Source: Arthrobacter sp. ZGTC412
GTDB taxonomy: Bacteria; Actinomycetota; Actinomycetes; Actinomycetales; Micrococcaceae
Reading direction: 5' to 3'
Assembly (NCBI RefSeq): GCF_002929215.1
Contig: NZ_PJII01000021.1
Location: 1-64,000 of the forward strand
DNA: 64,000 nucleotides
The position numbers and the translations under genes are program-made. The notes below the pieces were generated by a model. The model worked only from the letters and a program-made list of their open reading frames with translations. It was not told the DNA's origin and ran no database searches. Positions within the stretch are counted from its first letter, which is position 1. Every line of letters starts with the position of its first letter. Below are positions 33,916 through 41,562 of the stretch, in pieces.

Positions 33916-34479
33916 ATGCGCACCCTGACATTTGCCATGAACCTGAGCGTGGACGGCTACATCGCCGCGCCTGGTGGTGACCTCGGCTGGAGCATACCGA
34001 GCGACGAGTTGTTCCAATGGTGGTCCGACCGGGTGGGGGCGACGGGCCTGGCGCTGTATGGGCGCAAACTCTGGGAGACGATGAGCTCCCACTGGCCGAC
34101 CGCCGACCAGCAGCCTGGCGCCACACCGGCGCAGATCGAGTTCGCCCGCCGCTGGCGGGACATGCCGAAAGTGGTGTTCTCCTCGACGACCGGCACGGTC
34201 GACTGGAACACCCGACTGGTCACCGGCGACGCGGTCACCGAGATCACCCGGCTCAAGGCCGACGACGGCGGCTCCATGGACATCGGCGGTGCCACACTCG
34301 CCGCTGCGCCCATGCGGGCCGGGCTGATCGACGAATACGTGATCGTCACCCATCCGGTCCTGGTGGGCGGTGGCACGCCGTTCTTCACGGCCCTGGACAA
34401 CTGGGTGAACCTGAACCTGGTGGAGACCAGGACGTTTCCCGACGGTGTGGTCCTGACCAGGTACGAGACCCGGCGCTGA
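33916..34479 (+). CDS. Dihydrofolate-reductase/RibD C-terminal-domain-like protein
   Basis: Protein of 187 residues of the RibD_C/DHFR-like fold. It begins TFAMNLSVDGYIAAPGGD, has a central YGRKLWETM segment and a late GLIDEYVIVTHPVLVGGG strand-turn typical of the family. Members are NADPH-dependent reductases of pteridine- or pyrimidine-like substrates, but most small actinobacterial copies are uncharacterised. The ATG at 33916 follows AGGGAGACTGACGCC, a good ribosome site. It is unlikely to be the housekeeping folA product because its motifs fit the RibD side better. Confidence 0.82.
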   Translation: MRTLTFAMNLSVDGYIAAPGGDLGWSIPSDELFQWWSDRVGATGLALYGRKLWETMSSHWPTADQQPGATPAQIEFARRWRDMPKVVFSSTTGTVDWNTRLVTGDAVTEITRLKADDGGSMDIGGATLAAAPMRAGLIDEYVIVTHPVLVGGGTPFFTALDNWVNLNLVETRTFPDGVVLTRYETRR

Positions 34480-34529
34480 GTGCCCGACCCGGATCCGCGC
34501 GGCCTAAGGCCAGCCAAATATTATGAGCC

Positions 34530-35162
34530 ATGCCCGTGACCGGCCGAGCCGTCTCTGCCACGGTGCTGCTCGCCATTGGGGCAGGACTGGCGCTGCTGGC
34601 TGTGATGGTCCACTACGAATTCATGAGAATTTACGGCGATGTGAGCGGAACCGCGTTCGAGGGGCTCACTTGGGGGCTCACGGCCGGACCCTCCGGCTTG
34701 GGGCTCGGTCTGGTCGCGGTGGTTGCCATCATCGGCTTCATGATCTCGACACGACGGTGGATGCGGCTGACGGCGGTGGCCATCCCGGTCCTCATGCTTA
34801 TCGGGATGTTCGCTGTCACCCCCTCGGCCCCGGGGCAGCGGCTTCAGGTGCAGTTCAATTCGACTCCGCAATGCGTGACCGAAGGCACGGATGAGCCCAT
34901 GGCCAGCGCAGATCGTGAGTCCCAGCAGGCATTCGATTCCATTAGTCACATCGGCAATTTCAGCGGTGGCGGCATGAGTGGTGTCGGCGGCTGTACCCGC
35001 GGGTTTGTGCTCTCAGGCGACGTCGATGTGTTGGAGCACTATCGTGCCGCGCTGCCAGCGGCGGGCTGGGAAGTGGTGGAAGATGACGGGCGCCACCTGC
35101 GGGCTCACCGTGATGGCCGGGCGTTTGATGTGATGCCCTGCCCCGGAGGCGGGGTCATCTGA
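34530..35162 (+). CDS. Hypothetical membrane protein with extracytoplasmic tail
   Basis: Protein of 210 residues with three predicted membrane helices in the first 110 residues (ATVLLAIGAGLALLAVMV, a Gly-rich second helix, and LTAVAIPVLMLIGMFAV). A soluble tail of about 100 residues follows, with two Cys that could pair (QCVTEG and GGCTRG). The function is unknown. A TATTAT box at 34519-34524 lies five bases before the ATG, which suggests a leaderless message. It stands alone between a reductase-like gene and a PadR gene. Confidence 0.65.
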   Translation: MPVTGRAVSATVLLAIGAGLALLAVMVHYEFMRIYGDVSGTAFEGLTWGLTAGPSGLGLGLVAVVAIIGFMISTRRWMRLTAVAIPVLMLIGMFAVTPSAPGQRLQVQFNSTPQCVTEGTDEPMASADRESQQAFDSISHIGNFSGGGMSGVGGCTRGFVLSGDVDVLEHYRAALPAAGWEVVEDDGRHLRAHRDGRAFDVMPCPGGGVI

Positions 35163-35290
35163 GCAGGAAGCGACGACGACCCCTCATACGGACAGGGAAG
35201 GCCTGAGCTGGCGGGCGCTGAGCTGTGTCCCCACGGCCCCTGAAAGTGGCGCGCCTTTACAGGCTAACTACTTAGGGAGACAATCTAGTC

Positions 35291-35650
35291 GTGGATGTAT
35301 CGAACTCTGGTCCGCAGACCACAGGAAGCGAGGACTGGCCGAGTGATTGGCTCCGCGCCACGCTGGGCTTTCTTGCCCTCCGCGCTTTGTCGGCCGGCCC
35401 CTCGTACGGATACGCGATCATCAGCGAACTCGAGCGCCATGGGTTCGGCACCATCAAGGGCGGAACGCTTTACCCGCTCCTCACCCGCTATGAGACCGCC
35501 GGCCTCGTAACCACGGAATGGCGGGCCGGCGCCGGTGGTCCCGGCCGCAAATACTTCGCTCTGACCGATCAGGGGCGCGCCGAACTCACCCGCCTGAGCG
35601 CCGACTGGCGCCGTTTCGCCACCATCAGCACCGATTACCTCAACCCCTAG
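35291..35650 (+). CDS. PadR-family transcriptional regulator
   Basis: Small regulator of 119 residues with the PadR winged helix: LRALSAGPSYGYAIISELERHGFG, then GGTLYPLLTRYETAGLV and the wing GPGRKYFALTDQGR. There is no large C-terminal dimerisation domain, so it belongs to the short (s2) PadR type. GTG 35291 has GGGAG upstream. It is followed 23 bases later by a HAAS-type membrane protein, the usual partner of short PadR proteins, and the pair probably acts in membrane or envelope stress control. Confidence 0.88.
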   Translation: MDVSNSGPQTTGSEDWPSDWLRATLGFLALRALSAGPSYGYAIISELERHGFGTIKGGTLYPLLTRYETAGLVTTEWRAGAGGPGRKYFALTDQGRAELTRLSADWRRFATISTDYLNP

Positions 35651-35673
35651 CGCCTCACGAAGGAGATCTCCGC

Positions 35674-36390
35674 ATGATGCAGCAGACCAGCGATAAGCAA
35701 TGGTTCGACCAGCTCGTTATGGAGCTTCGCCTCCGCCAAGTGCACGGGAGTGCCATCGGCGACACCATTGCAAGCGCCAAGGAGCTCCTCAACGATACCG
35801 GCCAACAGGCTGAGGAAGCGTTCGGGTCAGCCCGGGACTACGCTGCCGCCCTTGAACTCCCGTCCGCGCCGAAACACGAGTGGGTTCGAAAAGCACTCTG
35901 GCCGGCCCTGCTCGGGCTCCTGGCGTTCCTGCTCTTCAATCAGGCCGTGGTGTCCTGGACGCGGCAGGAACTGCTGCTGGTTTCACCTGCACAGCTGATC
36001 CTCCTCGCCACCCCAGTCGTCCTGATAGCCTTCCTGCCGTTCTACCTCGACGCCGTTATCCGGCGAATCTGGGTCTGTGTAGGGATCACGGCGATCTGCA
36101 TGCTGTCAGGCCTCTTCTCAGCCTTTGCAACCCCCACAAACCGGGCCGAAGCATGGCTCGCGCTTGACCCGTTGCCCTGGCTCATCGGCGGCGCGCTCGT
36201 CATGGTTGTTCTTTCACTCAGGAACACTGTCAGGTCATTCCACTCCGAGGACGACGACGACATCACCAGTCCGCTCTCCGGGCCAACGGAAAGCACCGGA
36301 GCTGGCGCGAGGGCAATGGTTCAAGTGACTAACTGGCTGTTTCCCATCCTTGCCCTGGCCATGCTCGGCCTGGCGTTGGCCTTCCGCTGA
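35674..36390 (+). CDS. HAAS-domain (DUF1700-like) membrane protein, PadR partner
   Basis: Protein of 238 residues. The cytoplasmic N-terminal helical domain (WFDQLVMELRLRQVHGSAIGD to about residue 60) resembles the HAAS signalling domain. Four or five membrane helices follow, with an acidic loop (SEDDDD) before the last one. The ATG has AAGGAG nine bases upstream. It is paired with the PadR gene just before it, and by analogy with such pairs it may transmit an envelope signal. The membrane part has no transporter motif. Confidence 0.75.
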   Translation: MMQQTSDKQWFDQLVMELRLRQVHGSAIGDTIASAKELLNDTGQQAEEAFGSARDYAAALELPSAPKHEWVRKALWPALLGLLAFLLFNQAVVSWTRQELLLVSPAQLILLATPVVLIAFLPFYLDAVIRRIWVCVGITAICMLSGLFSAFATPTNRAEAWLALDPLPWLIGGALVMVVLSLRNTVRSFHSEDDDDITSPLSGPTESTGAGARAMVQVTNWLFPILALAMLGLALAFR

Positions 36391-36433
36391 GATCAGCGGG
36401 ATGCAAGCGTGGTCGGCCCCGGCCGATGCGTAA

Positions 36434-36700
36434 GAATTCGACCTGCATCAACACACAGCGCAACCGTGGGAAACACCGCTTCTGGACTCCCAGGGCCGCG
36501 ACGAACAGGGCGTGCTGGTTGCCGCGGGGACCGACGGCGGGCTCCTTGGGACGGCCAGCATCTTCCCGCTCAGTGCCCCTGACGCCCGACAGGCCCGGGA
36601 GGGTGAAGCGGAGTTGCGGCTGCTCGCTGTTCCTCCGGCAGCCCGCAAGCAAGGCCTCGGCGCGGCGCTCCTCGAGGAAGGGGCCTATATAGCCGCTGAG
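36434..36700 (+). pseudogene. GNAT acetyltransferase remnant
   Basis: A reading frame opening after a TAA at 36431 encodes a clear piece of a GNAT acetyltransferase: GVLVAAGTDGGLLGTASIF, then the acetyl-CoA-binding motif A as LAVPPAARKQGLGAALLEE. The first 35-40 residues of a normal GNAT are absent. The similarity stops soon after GAYIAAEW, before the second acetyl-CoA strand and C terminus. The frame runs on into the downstream VOC gene, which gives a false fusion protein. This is best read as a gene truncated at both ends. Confidence 0.65.
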
Positions 36701-36793
36701 TGGGTCCCGCTGGCGGTTTTCACCCTTGAACTGCCGCACCTGAAACCCCGCCTTTCCAGCCTCGCCAGGGACGTCGAAGTGTACTGTGGGCGA

Positions 36794-37186
36794 ATGGAGA
36801 TGCGCCTCGAGGTTGTGCAGGTACCCGTGTCCGATGTGGACCGGGCGAAGTCCTTTTACACAGAGAAGCTCGGATTCGTGCTTGACCACGACGTGGAGCA
36901 CATCCCGGGCATGAGGGTGGTACAGCTGACGCCGCCGGGTTCGGCAACTTCAATTGTCATCGGTACGGGAATGACGAGCATGACGCCCGGCAGCCTCGAG
37001 GGACTGCAGCTCGTGGTGCCGGACATCGACGCTACCCAGGACGAGCTGGTGGGCCGCGGCGCCGATATCAGCGACGTCCAGGACATGGGCGGCGTGAAGT
37101 TTGCCTACTTCGCGGACCCCGATGGCAACCGTTGGGTTCTTCAGGGCTCAACGCCTCCTGACGTCCAGCGTGCGCATTTGGACTGA
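36794..37186 (+). CDS. VOC-superfamily (glyoxalase-like) protein
   Basis: Protein of 130 residues with the VOC start LEVVQVPVSDVDRAKSFYTE and the closing metal-side motif YFADPDGNRWVLQ. It is a full-length single VOC protein if translation starts at ATG 36794. A longer in-frame start at 36512 would add a GNAT remnant and is rejected. The substrate is unknown; similar proteins are often annotated as glyoxalases. It is 25 bases upstream of the SDR gene and probably co-transcribed with it. Confidence 0.82.
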   Translation: MEMRLEVVQVPVSDVDRAKSFYTEKLGFVLDHDVEHIPGMRVVQLTPPGSATSIVIGTGMTSMTPGSLEGLQLVVPDIDATQDELVGRGADISDVQDMGGVKFAYFADPDGNRWVLQGSTPPDVQRAHLD

Positions 37187-37211
37187 CAGCCCGAATAGCT
37201 TCGGAGGATTA

Positions 37212-37937
37212 GTGGCACGCATCTTCATCACCGGTTCCACCGACGGTTTGGGACGTTCCATCGCGCAGTCCCTCCTAGGTGACGGCCACCAGGTGGTTGT
37301 GCACGCGCGCAGTGACGCCCGCCTGACTGCCGTGCAGGATCTGCTGGATCACGGCGCGGAAGGCGTGGTGGGTGACCTGTCCGACGCCGGTCAGACCCGC
37401 GATCTGGCTGACAAGGTAAACCGGGTTGGTCCTGTGGACGCGGTGGTCCATAACGCAGGCGTGCTCCATGGCCCGCACATCTTTCAGGTCAACGTGGTGG
37501 CACCGTTCCTTCTGACCGCACTGATTCACCGCCCGCGCCGGTTGATCTACCTCAGCAGCGGCATGCACCGCGGCGGCCACGCCCGCCTCGACGGCTTGGA
37601 CGGGGGCACCGCACAGGTGACCTACTCGGACAGCAAACTCCACGTCAGCGCCCTGGCAGCCGCCGTCGCCCGTTTGTGGCCCGATGCCCTCAGCAACGCC
37701 GTCGATCCCGGCTGGGTGCCCACCAAAATGGGCGGCCCGGGCGCCCCGGATGACCTCCGCCTCGGCCACCTCACCCAGGAGTGGCTTGCCACCAGCAATG
37801 ACCCGCAGGCGCTCACAAGCGGTGGCTACTGGTTCCACCAGCAGCGGCACAAGGCGCATCATGCCGTTCACGACGAGCGGTTCCAGAACGAGCTCCTGGA
37901 CCTCCTCGCCCGTGTGACCGGCGAGCGCCTTTCCTAG
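37212..37937 (+). CDS. Short-chain dehydrogenase/reductase
   Basis: Protein of 241 residues with the Rossmann motif TGSTDGLGRS at residues 7-16, the NAG triad strand (VVHNAGVL), an active-site Ser in YLSSG and the YSDSK form of the YxxxK catalytic pair. It is an NAD(P)H-dependent oxidoreductase. The GTG start has GGAGG five bases upstream. Its 3' end overlaps the convergent FAD monooxygenase gene by four bases. The substrate is unknown. Confidence 0.87.
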   Translation: MARIFITGSTDGLGRSIAQSLLGDGHQVVVHARSDARLTAVQDLLDHGAEGVVGDLSDAGQTRDLADKVNRVGPVDAVVHNAGVLHGPHIFQVNVVAPFLLTALIHRPRRLIYLSSGMHRGGHARLDGLDGGTAQVTYSDSKLHVSALAAAVARLWPDALSNAVDPGWVPTKMGGPGAPDDLRLGHLTQEWLATSNDPQALTSGGYWFHQQRHKAHHAVHDERFQNELLDLLARVTGERLS

Positions 37938-39466
37938 CCCTCGGGGTTGCTGCTTCCCCCCTGCCCTACTCCGTCCGGGGATCCAAACCACTTGGCCAGT
38001 GCTTCCCTGAGGCCAGAATCCGTTCCGTCACCCACCCAAGCCACATGCCCGTCCGGGCGGATCAGGACCGCAACGGGAGCGGTGACCTCGCCAAGTACCG
38101 GCAGCTCCCACGACCCGTCGTATCTCGCTTCCACCAGCCGAACCCGCTCCACCCGGGGGACGGAGTCGAAGGTACCGGGCGTCCCGAGGTTCAGCAGGAC
38201 CGGGTGCCCCTCGTGCAGCAACGAATAGACCGGTTCCGTTCCGCCCGTGGTGACAAGGTCGACGTCGGGCATCCGGCGTCCGAGCAGTGGGTGACCCTCG
38301 CCAAGGTCGTATCGGATGTCCAGGCCGGACTGCATCGCGGCGAACCGCTTGCGCGGTTCTTCCATGCCGAGGAGCTCGGCAACCACCTCGCCCGCGGCCT
38401 TGATTCGCGGGTCGGGCCGGCGGAGCGCCGACTGCGCCATCGTGTTGCGCAGCACCCGGGCGGCCACGGGGTGGCGCTCCGCGTGGTAGCTATCAAGAAG
38501 CCTTTCCGGCGACGTTCCGTTCACCACCTGCCCCAGCTTCCACCCCAGGTTCACCGCGTCCTGCACCCCCGTGTTCAGCCCCTGCCCGCCGTCGGGTGCG
38601 TGGACGTGGGCGGCGTCGCCGGCCAGCAGCACGCGGGCGGAACGGTAGATAGCGGCCTGCCGCGTCATGTCCGTGAACCTGGAAATCCAGATGGGGCTGT
38701 GGGCGCCGTAGTCAGTCCCGCATACGGCGATGAGCGCATCACTCAGGTCGAGGAGGGTGGGTTCGCTGCCGGTCCCGACGTGCTCCTCAGTCACCATGAC
38801 CCCCACCGGGCCACTGTCCGCGTAAACCACCTGGCCGTCCCGGATTTCGTACTCCCGGCGGCCGAAGGAGTGGATGCCAAACGCATTCTGGTGGACGCCG
38901 AACTCCGGTTGACCGGTCATCTCCACTTCGGCAATCAGCGCGCTGGTGGTGGGATCCCAACCGGGGAAGTCGATGCCCGCCGCTTTGCGGACGAGGCTCC
39001 GGCCGCCGTCGCACCCCACAACATACTCCGCCCGCAGCTGCCCGCCGCGAGCGAGCTGGATGTCGACGCCGGCACCGTCCTGGGCGAGCGCCGTCACCTC
39101 CCGCCCGCGGTAGAAGGTCACGGCCAGCTCCTCGACCCAGCCTGCCAGGATGCGTTCAATGTGGTTCTGCCACAGCCCCAGCCCGTAGGGATGACGGGTG
39201 GGAAAGTCACTGATATCAAGACGGGTCCCCGAGAACCCCGCCACCTGGGCCACCTGCCCCTCCGCAAGGAACCGGCCCGCGATGCCGCGCTGATCCAGGA
39301 CTTCAATGGTCCGCGCATGAAGGCCGCCGGCCCGTGCACCCGCAAGGTCCTGGCTGGGGCGGCGCTCCACAATGGCAACGTCCATTCCGGCGAGTGCCAA
39401 CTCTCCTGCCAGCATCAGCCCAGTAGGGCCGCCGCCCACGATTACCACCGCATGATCAGTCATCAC
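37934..39466 (-). CDS. Class A FAD-dependent aromatic monooxygenase
   Basis: Protein of 510 residues of the PHBH/PheA-like flavin hydroxylase group. The ADP-binding GGGPTGLMLAGEL is near residues 11-23, the DG motif appears as CDGGRSLVRKAAG near 154, and the FAD/ribityl motif GDAAHVHAPDGGQGLNTG lies around 290. A C-terminal thioredoxin-like domain covers about the last 120 residues. Such enzymes use NAD(P)H and O2 to hydroxylate phenolic rings; some inactivate antibiotics such as rifampicin. It stands alone, divergent from the glycerate-kinase remnant, so its substrate cannot be fixed. Confidence 0.88.
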   Translation of the reverse strand: MMTDHAVVIVGGGPTGLMLAGELALAGMDVAIVERRPSQDLAGARAGGLHARTIEVLDQRGIAGRFLAEGQVAQVAGFSGTRLDISDFPTRHPYGLGLWQNHIERILAGWVEELAVTFYRGREVTALAQDGAGVDIQLARGGQLRAEYVVGCDGGRSLVRKAAGIDFPGWDPTTSALIAEVEMTGQPEFGVHQNAFGIHSFGRREYEIRDGQVVYADSGPVGVMVTEEHVGTGSEPTLLDLSDALIAVCGTDYGAHSPIWISRFTDMTRQAAIYRSARVLLAGDAAHVHAPDGGQGLNTGVQDAVNLGWKLGQVVNGTSPERLLDSYHAERHPVAARVLRNTMAQSALRRPDPRIKAAGEVVAELLGMEEPRKRFAAMQSGLDIRYDLGEGHPLLGRRMPDVDLVTTGGTEPVYSLLHEGHPVLLNLGTPGTFDSVPRVERVRLVEARYDGSWELPVLGEVTAPVAVLIRPDGHVAWVGDGTDSGLREALAKWFGSPDGVGQGGSSNPEG

Positions 39467-39632
39467 TCTTGCTCCAGTTCTCCCGGTTGAGCCTCTGCGA
39501 TTATGCGGCCGGCCCCGGGCCTTGCCGCAAGCCCCACCCCGGGGGATACATTGGAAATGGAAGGAGTGAGTCAGCCTCCTCTTCCGTCTGCCGTTCTTAG
39601 CCGGTCAGGTCCAAACGGCAGAAGGAGCAGGC

Positions 39633-40302
39633 GTGGACACCCGCAAACTCAAGCTGTCCGGCAGCGGCCGCGCCCTGGCACACATCCACACCATCGAGCG
39701 GACAGCGTTTCCGGAACTGGGTGACACCGAGCTCATCGTGGCAAGCGACGTTCACAACCCCCTGCGCGGCCCGCACGGCACCCCGGCAGTGTTCGTTCGG
39801 ACCGCAGAAGGGCGCGAACGCTGATGAGGTTGCCGCCCTCGACGATGGACTGGGGTACTTCGTCTCCAAGTTGTCCGAATCTGGGTTTGTCGACGCTGCG
39901 GCGCTGGCAGAACACGAAGGCGCCGGCAGCGCCGGCGGCATTGGCTACGCTTGCTTCCTGCTCGGGGCGCGGCAGGTTTCAGGTGCGGAATACTTCCTGG
40001 ACCTGCTGGATTTCAACACCCGCAAGGACAGCTGCGTCATCGTTATTACGGGCGAGGGAAGCATCGACGAACAGACACTTGCGGGGAAGCTGCCCGCCGC
40101 CGTCGCCCGTCGCTCCGGATCACGGCCGATGATCGCCGTCGCCGGCCGCTCGTTGCTTCCCAGGGAGCGCTGGTCCGAGATGGCGCTGACACGGGTCTAC
40201 ACGCTGGCCGAGTACACGGACCGGGACTCGTCCAAGGACCCCGAGCTCTCGGCGGCGCTGTTGAAGCAGATCGGGCAGGACATCGGCACCACCCTGCTGT
40301 AG
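39633..40302 (+). pseudogene. Glycerate kinase, N-terminally truncated and frameshifted
   Basis: Two adjacent frames make up the C-terminal half of a glycerate kinase (GlxK/GarK type). The first frame reads up to ELIVASDVHNPLRGP then AVF; the second continues FGPQKGANADEVAALD through EGAGSAGGIGYA and VITGEGSIDEQTL. The break is explained by a 4-base tandem duplication (TTCGTTCG near 39791-39798); removing one copy restores AVFGPQKGA. About 150-200 N-terminal residues of the family are missing upstream, where I found no matching sequence. A GTG with AAGGAG just before it makes the first piece look like a small gene. Confidence 0.8.
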
Positions 40303-40480
40303 GCCCACTGCCACTAAATTCCGGGCGGGAGCGGTGCCAAAGCTGCTCCGGCCGGCGGTGCTGCCTTACTGCAAGTCCTCGCCCTTTAATCATTTCCCGC
40401 CAGCACCGGTTTGAATGGTCCGTATGGGTCTAGGGTGAGTGGGGTCGGCACTTGCCGCGAATAGCCCTCAGGGAGGGTGC

Positions 40481-40960
40481 ATGAACTCCACACAGTCAAG
40501 CTCCGAGCAATTTATGCAGAACCTGAAAAGCGTCGGGGGGTCGGAATCTGACGTCAACGAAGCTGCCTACGTGGTCAGCGATGAGGACACGGTGGAGAGC
40601 GTGGTTTCAGGCCTGCGGATGGAACAGCAGCAACATGGCAGCGTCGTCAGGGGGCCGTCTATCCTCCATGCCTCAGCCGAGGTGATGGTCAGCAGGCGGG
40701 ATGAACAAGACCCGGCCCACCACGGCGGCACTTCCCAGGCGGGGGAATACCAACTGGACATCCATCTCAGCGCAGGCCACAGTACACGGGAAAGCATCCC
40801 GGAGAAGGACATCGAGGAGGCTAAGATCTGGGCGCGGGAACGGATCGAAGCCCAGGGCGCCGAGTTTGGGGCAATCTATTTTCCGGCCGGTGGGGACGGC
40901 GCTCCAGGAACCGGAGCCCTCGTATCCAGTTACGATCGCTCGGTGGGATGGTACCGCTAA
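40481..40960 (+). CDS. Hypothetical soluble protein
   Basis: Protein of 159 residues with no family I recognise. It is acidic, with a Gln/Ser-rich start (STQSSSEQFMQN), a middle rich in charged residues and a C-terminal SSYDRSVGWYR. No signal peptide or membrane segment is visible. ATG 40481 follows GGGAGGG. A possible stress-type promoter (GTTT then GGGTCT about 13 bases on, at 40409-40432) lies upstream, but this is a weak match. A strong bidirectional terminator follows. Confidence 0.6.
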   Translation: MNSTQSSSEQFMQNLKSVGGSESDVNEAAYVVSDEDTVESVVSGLRMEQQQHGSVVRGPSILHASAEVMVSRRDEQDPAHHGGTSQAGEYQLDIHLSAGHSTRESIPEKDIEEAKIWARERIEAQGAEFGAIYFPAGGDGAPGTGALVSSYDRSVGWYR

Positions 40961-40985
40961 CCTGACCTGCCTCACCGCTGTAACG

Positions 40986-41016
40986 AAAGCGCCCGTCCGG
41001 TGGGACGGGCGCTTTT
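40986..41016. terminator. Bidirectional terminator
   Basis: A 13-bp perfect stem (AAAGCGCCCGTCC at 40986-40998 against 41003-41015) with a GGTG loop ends in TTTT on the plus strand and TTTC on the minus strand. It lies between two convergent genes whose stop codons are 60 bases apart, so it can end both transcripts. Confidence 0.85.
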
Positions 41017-41019
41017 CGG

Positions 41020-41223
41020 TTACCAGGCCTGGTGTTCGCGCGTCAGGCCGAAGGGAACGGCGTCGCTGAGCGCAACCGTGAACTTATCCATGCCGTGACG
41101 GGTGACCAGGATGCCGTGGCGCTTCTCGGCGAACGCGTGCGCCTTCGCGGCCGTGACAGCGGCCTCGAGCTGGCTGTCCATGCTCTCGCGGTCAGCGACG
41201 GTGAGGGTCAGTGGGAAGTTCAT
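41020..41223 (-). CDS. Small hypothetical protein (67 aa)
   Basis: Protein of 67 residues: MNFPLTLTVADRESMDSQL, then an Ala/Lys helix and a basic HGILVTRHGMDKFTVAL strand region. The function is unknown. AAGG precedes the ATG by eight bases, and a terminator follows the stop, so the frame looks genuine. The compact alpha/beta composition without membrane segments suggests a cytoplasmic small protein. Confidence 0.65.
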   Translation of the reverse strand: MNFPLTLTVADRESMDSQLEAAVTAAKAHAFAEKRHGILVTRHGMDKFTVALSDAVPFGLTREHQAW

Positions 41224-41346
41224 GGGGCAAACCTTAATGGATCGAAGGGTGGGACGGGTTAAACACCTGCGCTCCCAAGGCCGCAGACGAAGTAAGGCAG
41301 CTTAGTACCTCGCCGTCCATGGTCCCGCAGGAGGGGACCGCAAACA

Positions 41347-41362
41347 ACTTGAAAAATCAAGT
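41347..41362. repeat. Inverted repeat in the 41224-41562 gap
   Basis: ACTTGA-AAAA-TCAAGT is a perfect 6-bp dyad in an otherwise featureless 339-base gap between the divergent 67-residue gene and the first GT87 gene. It is the only AT-rich stretch there and could be an operator or part of a promoter. I see no gene in the gap, apart from conventional in-frame starts (ATG 41446, GTG 41536) that could extend the GT87 gene. Confidence 0.35.
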
Positions 41363-41562
41363 AAAGGATAACCGCAGGTCAGAAGCGGGGACGCTGTTGC
41401 GATGCGCGGCAATTGCGGGGGCCAAGGCACCGTCAATTAGAGTTGATGGGGGTGGAGGCCGTCTTCCCGACGCCTCATACGCACCTAAGCAACAGCCATG
41501 CGGCAAACCCAAGCCACCAGCGCAACAACACGCGTGTGCCACGACCCGACAAGGATCCCGCC

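Noticed and set aside
36512-37186. A novel GNAT-VOC fusion enzyme
   Set aside because: The GNAT part lacks its N terminus and everything after motif A, and the VOC part has its own ATG; remnant plus gene explains it better.
38045-39490. Plus-strand frame of 481 codons opposite the FAD monooxygenase
   Set aside because: Composition is that of a shadow frame (Arg/His/Pro-rich); the true gene carries intact FAD motifs on the other strand.
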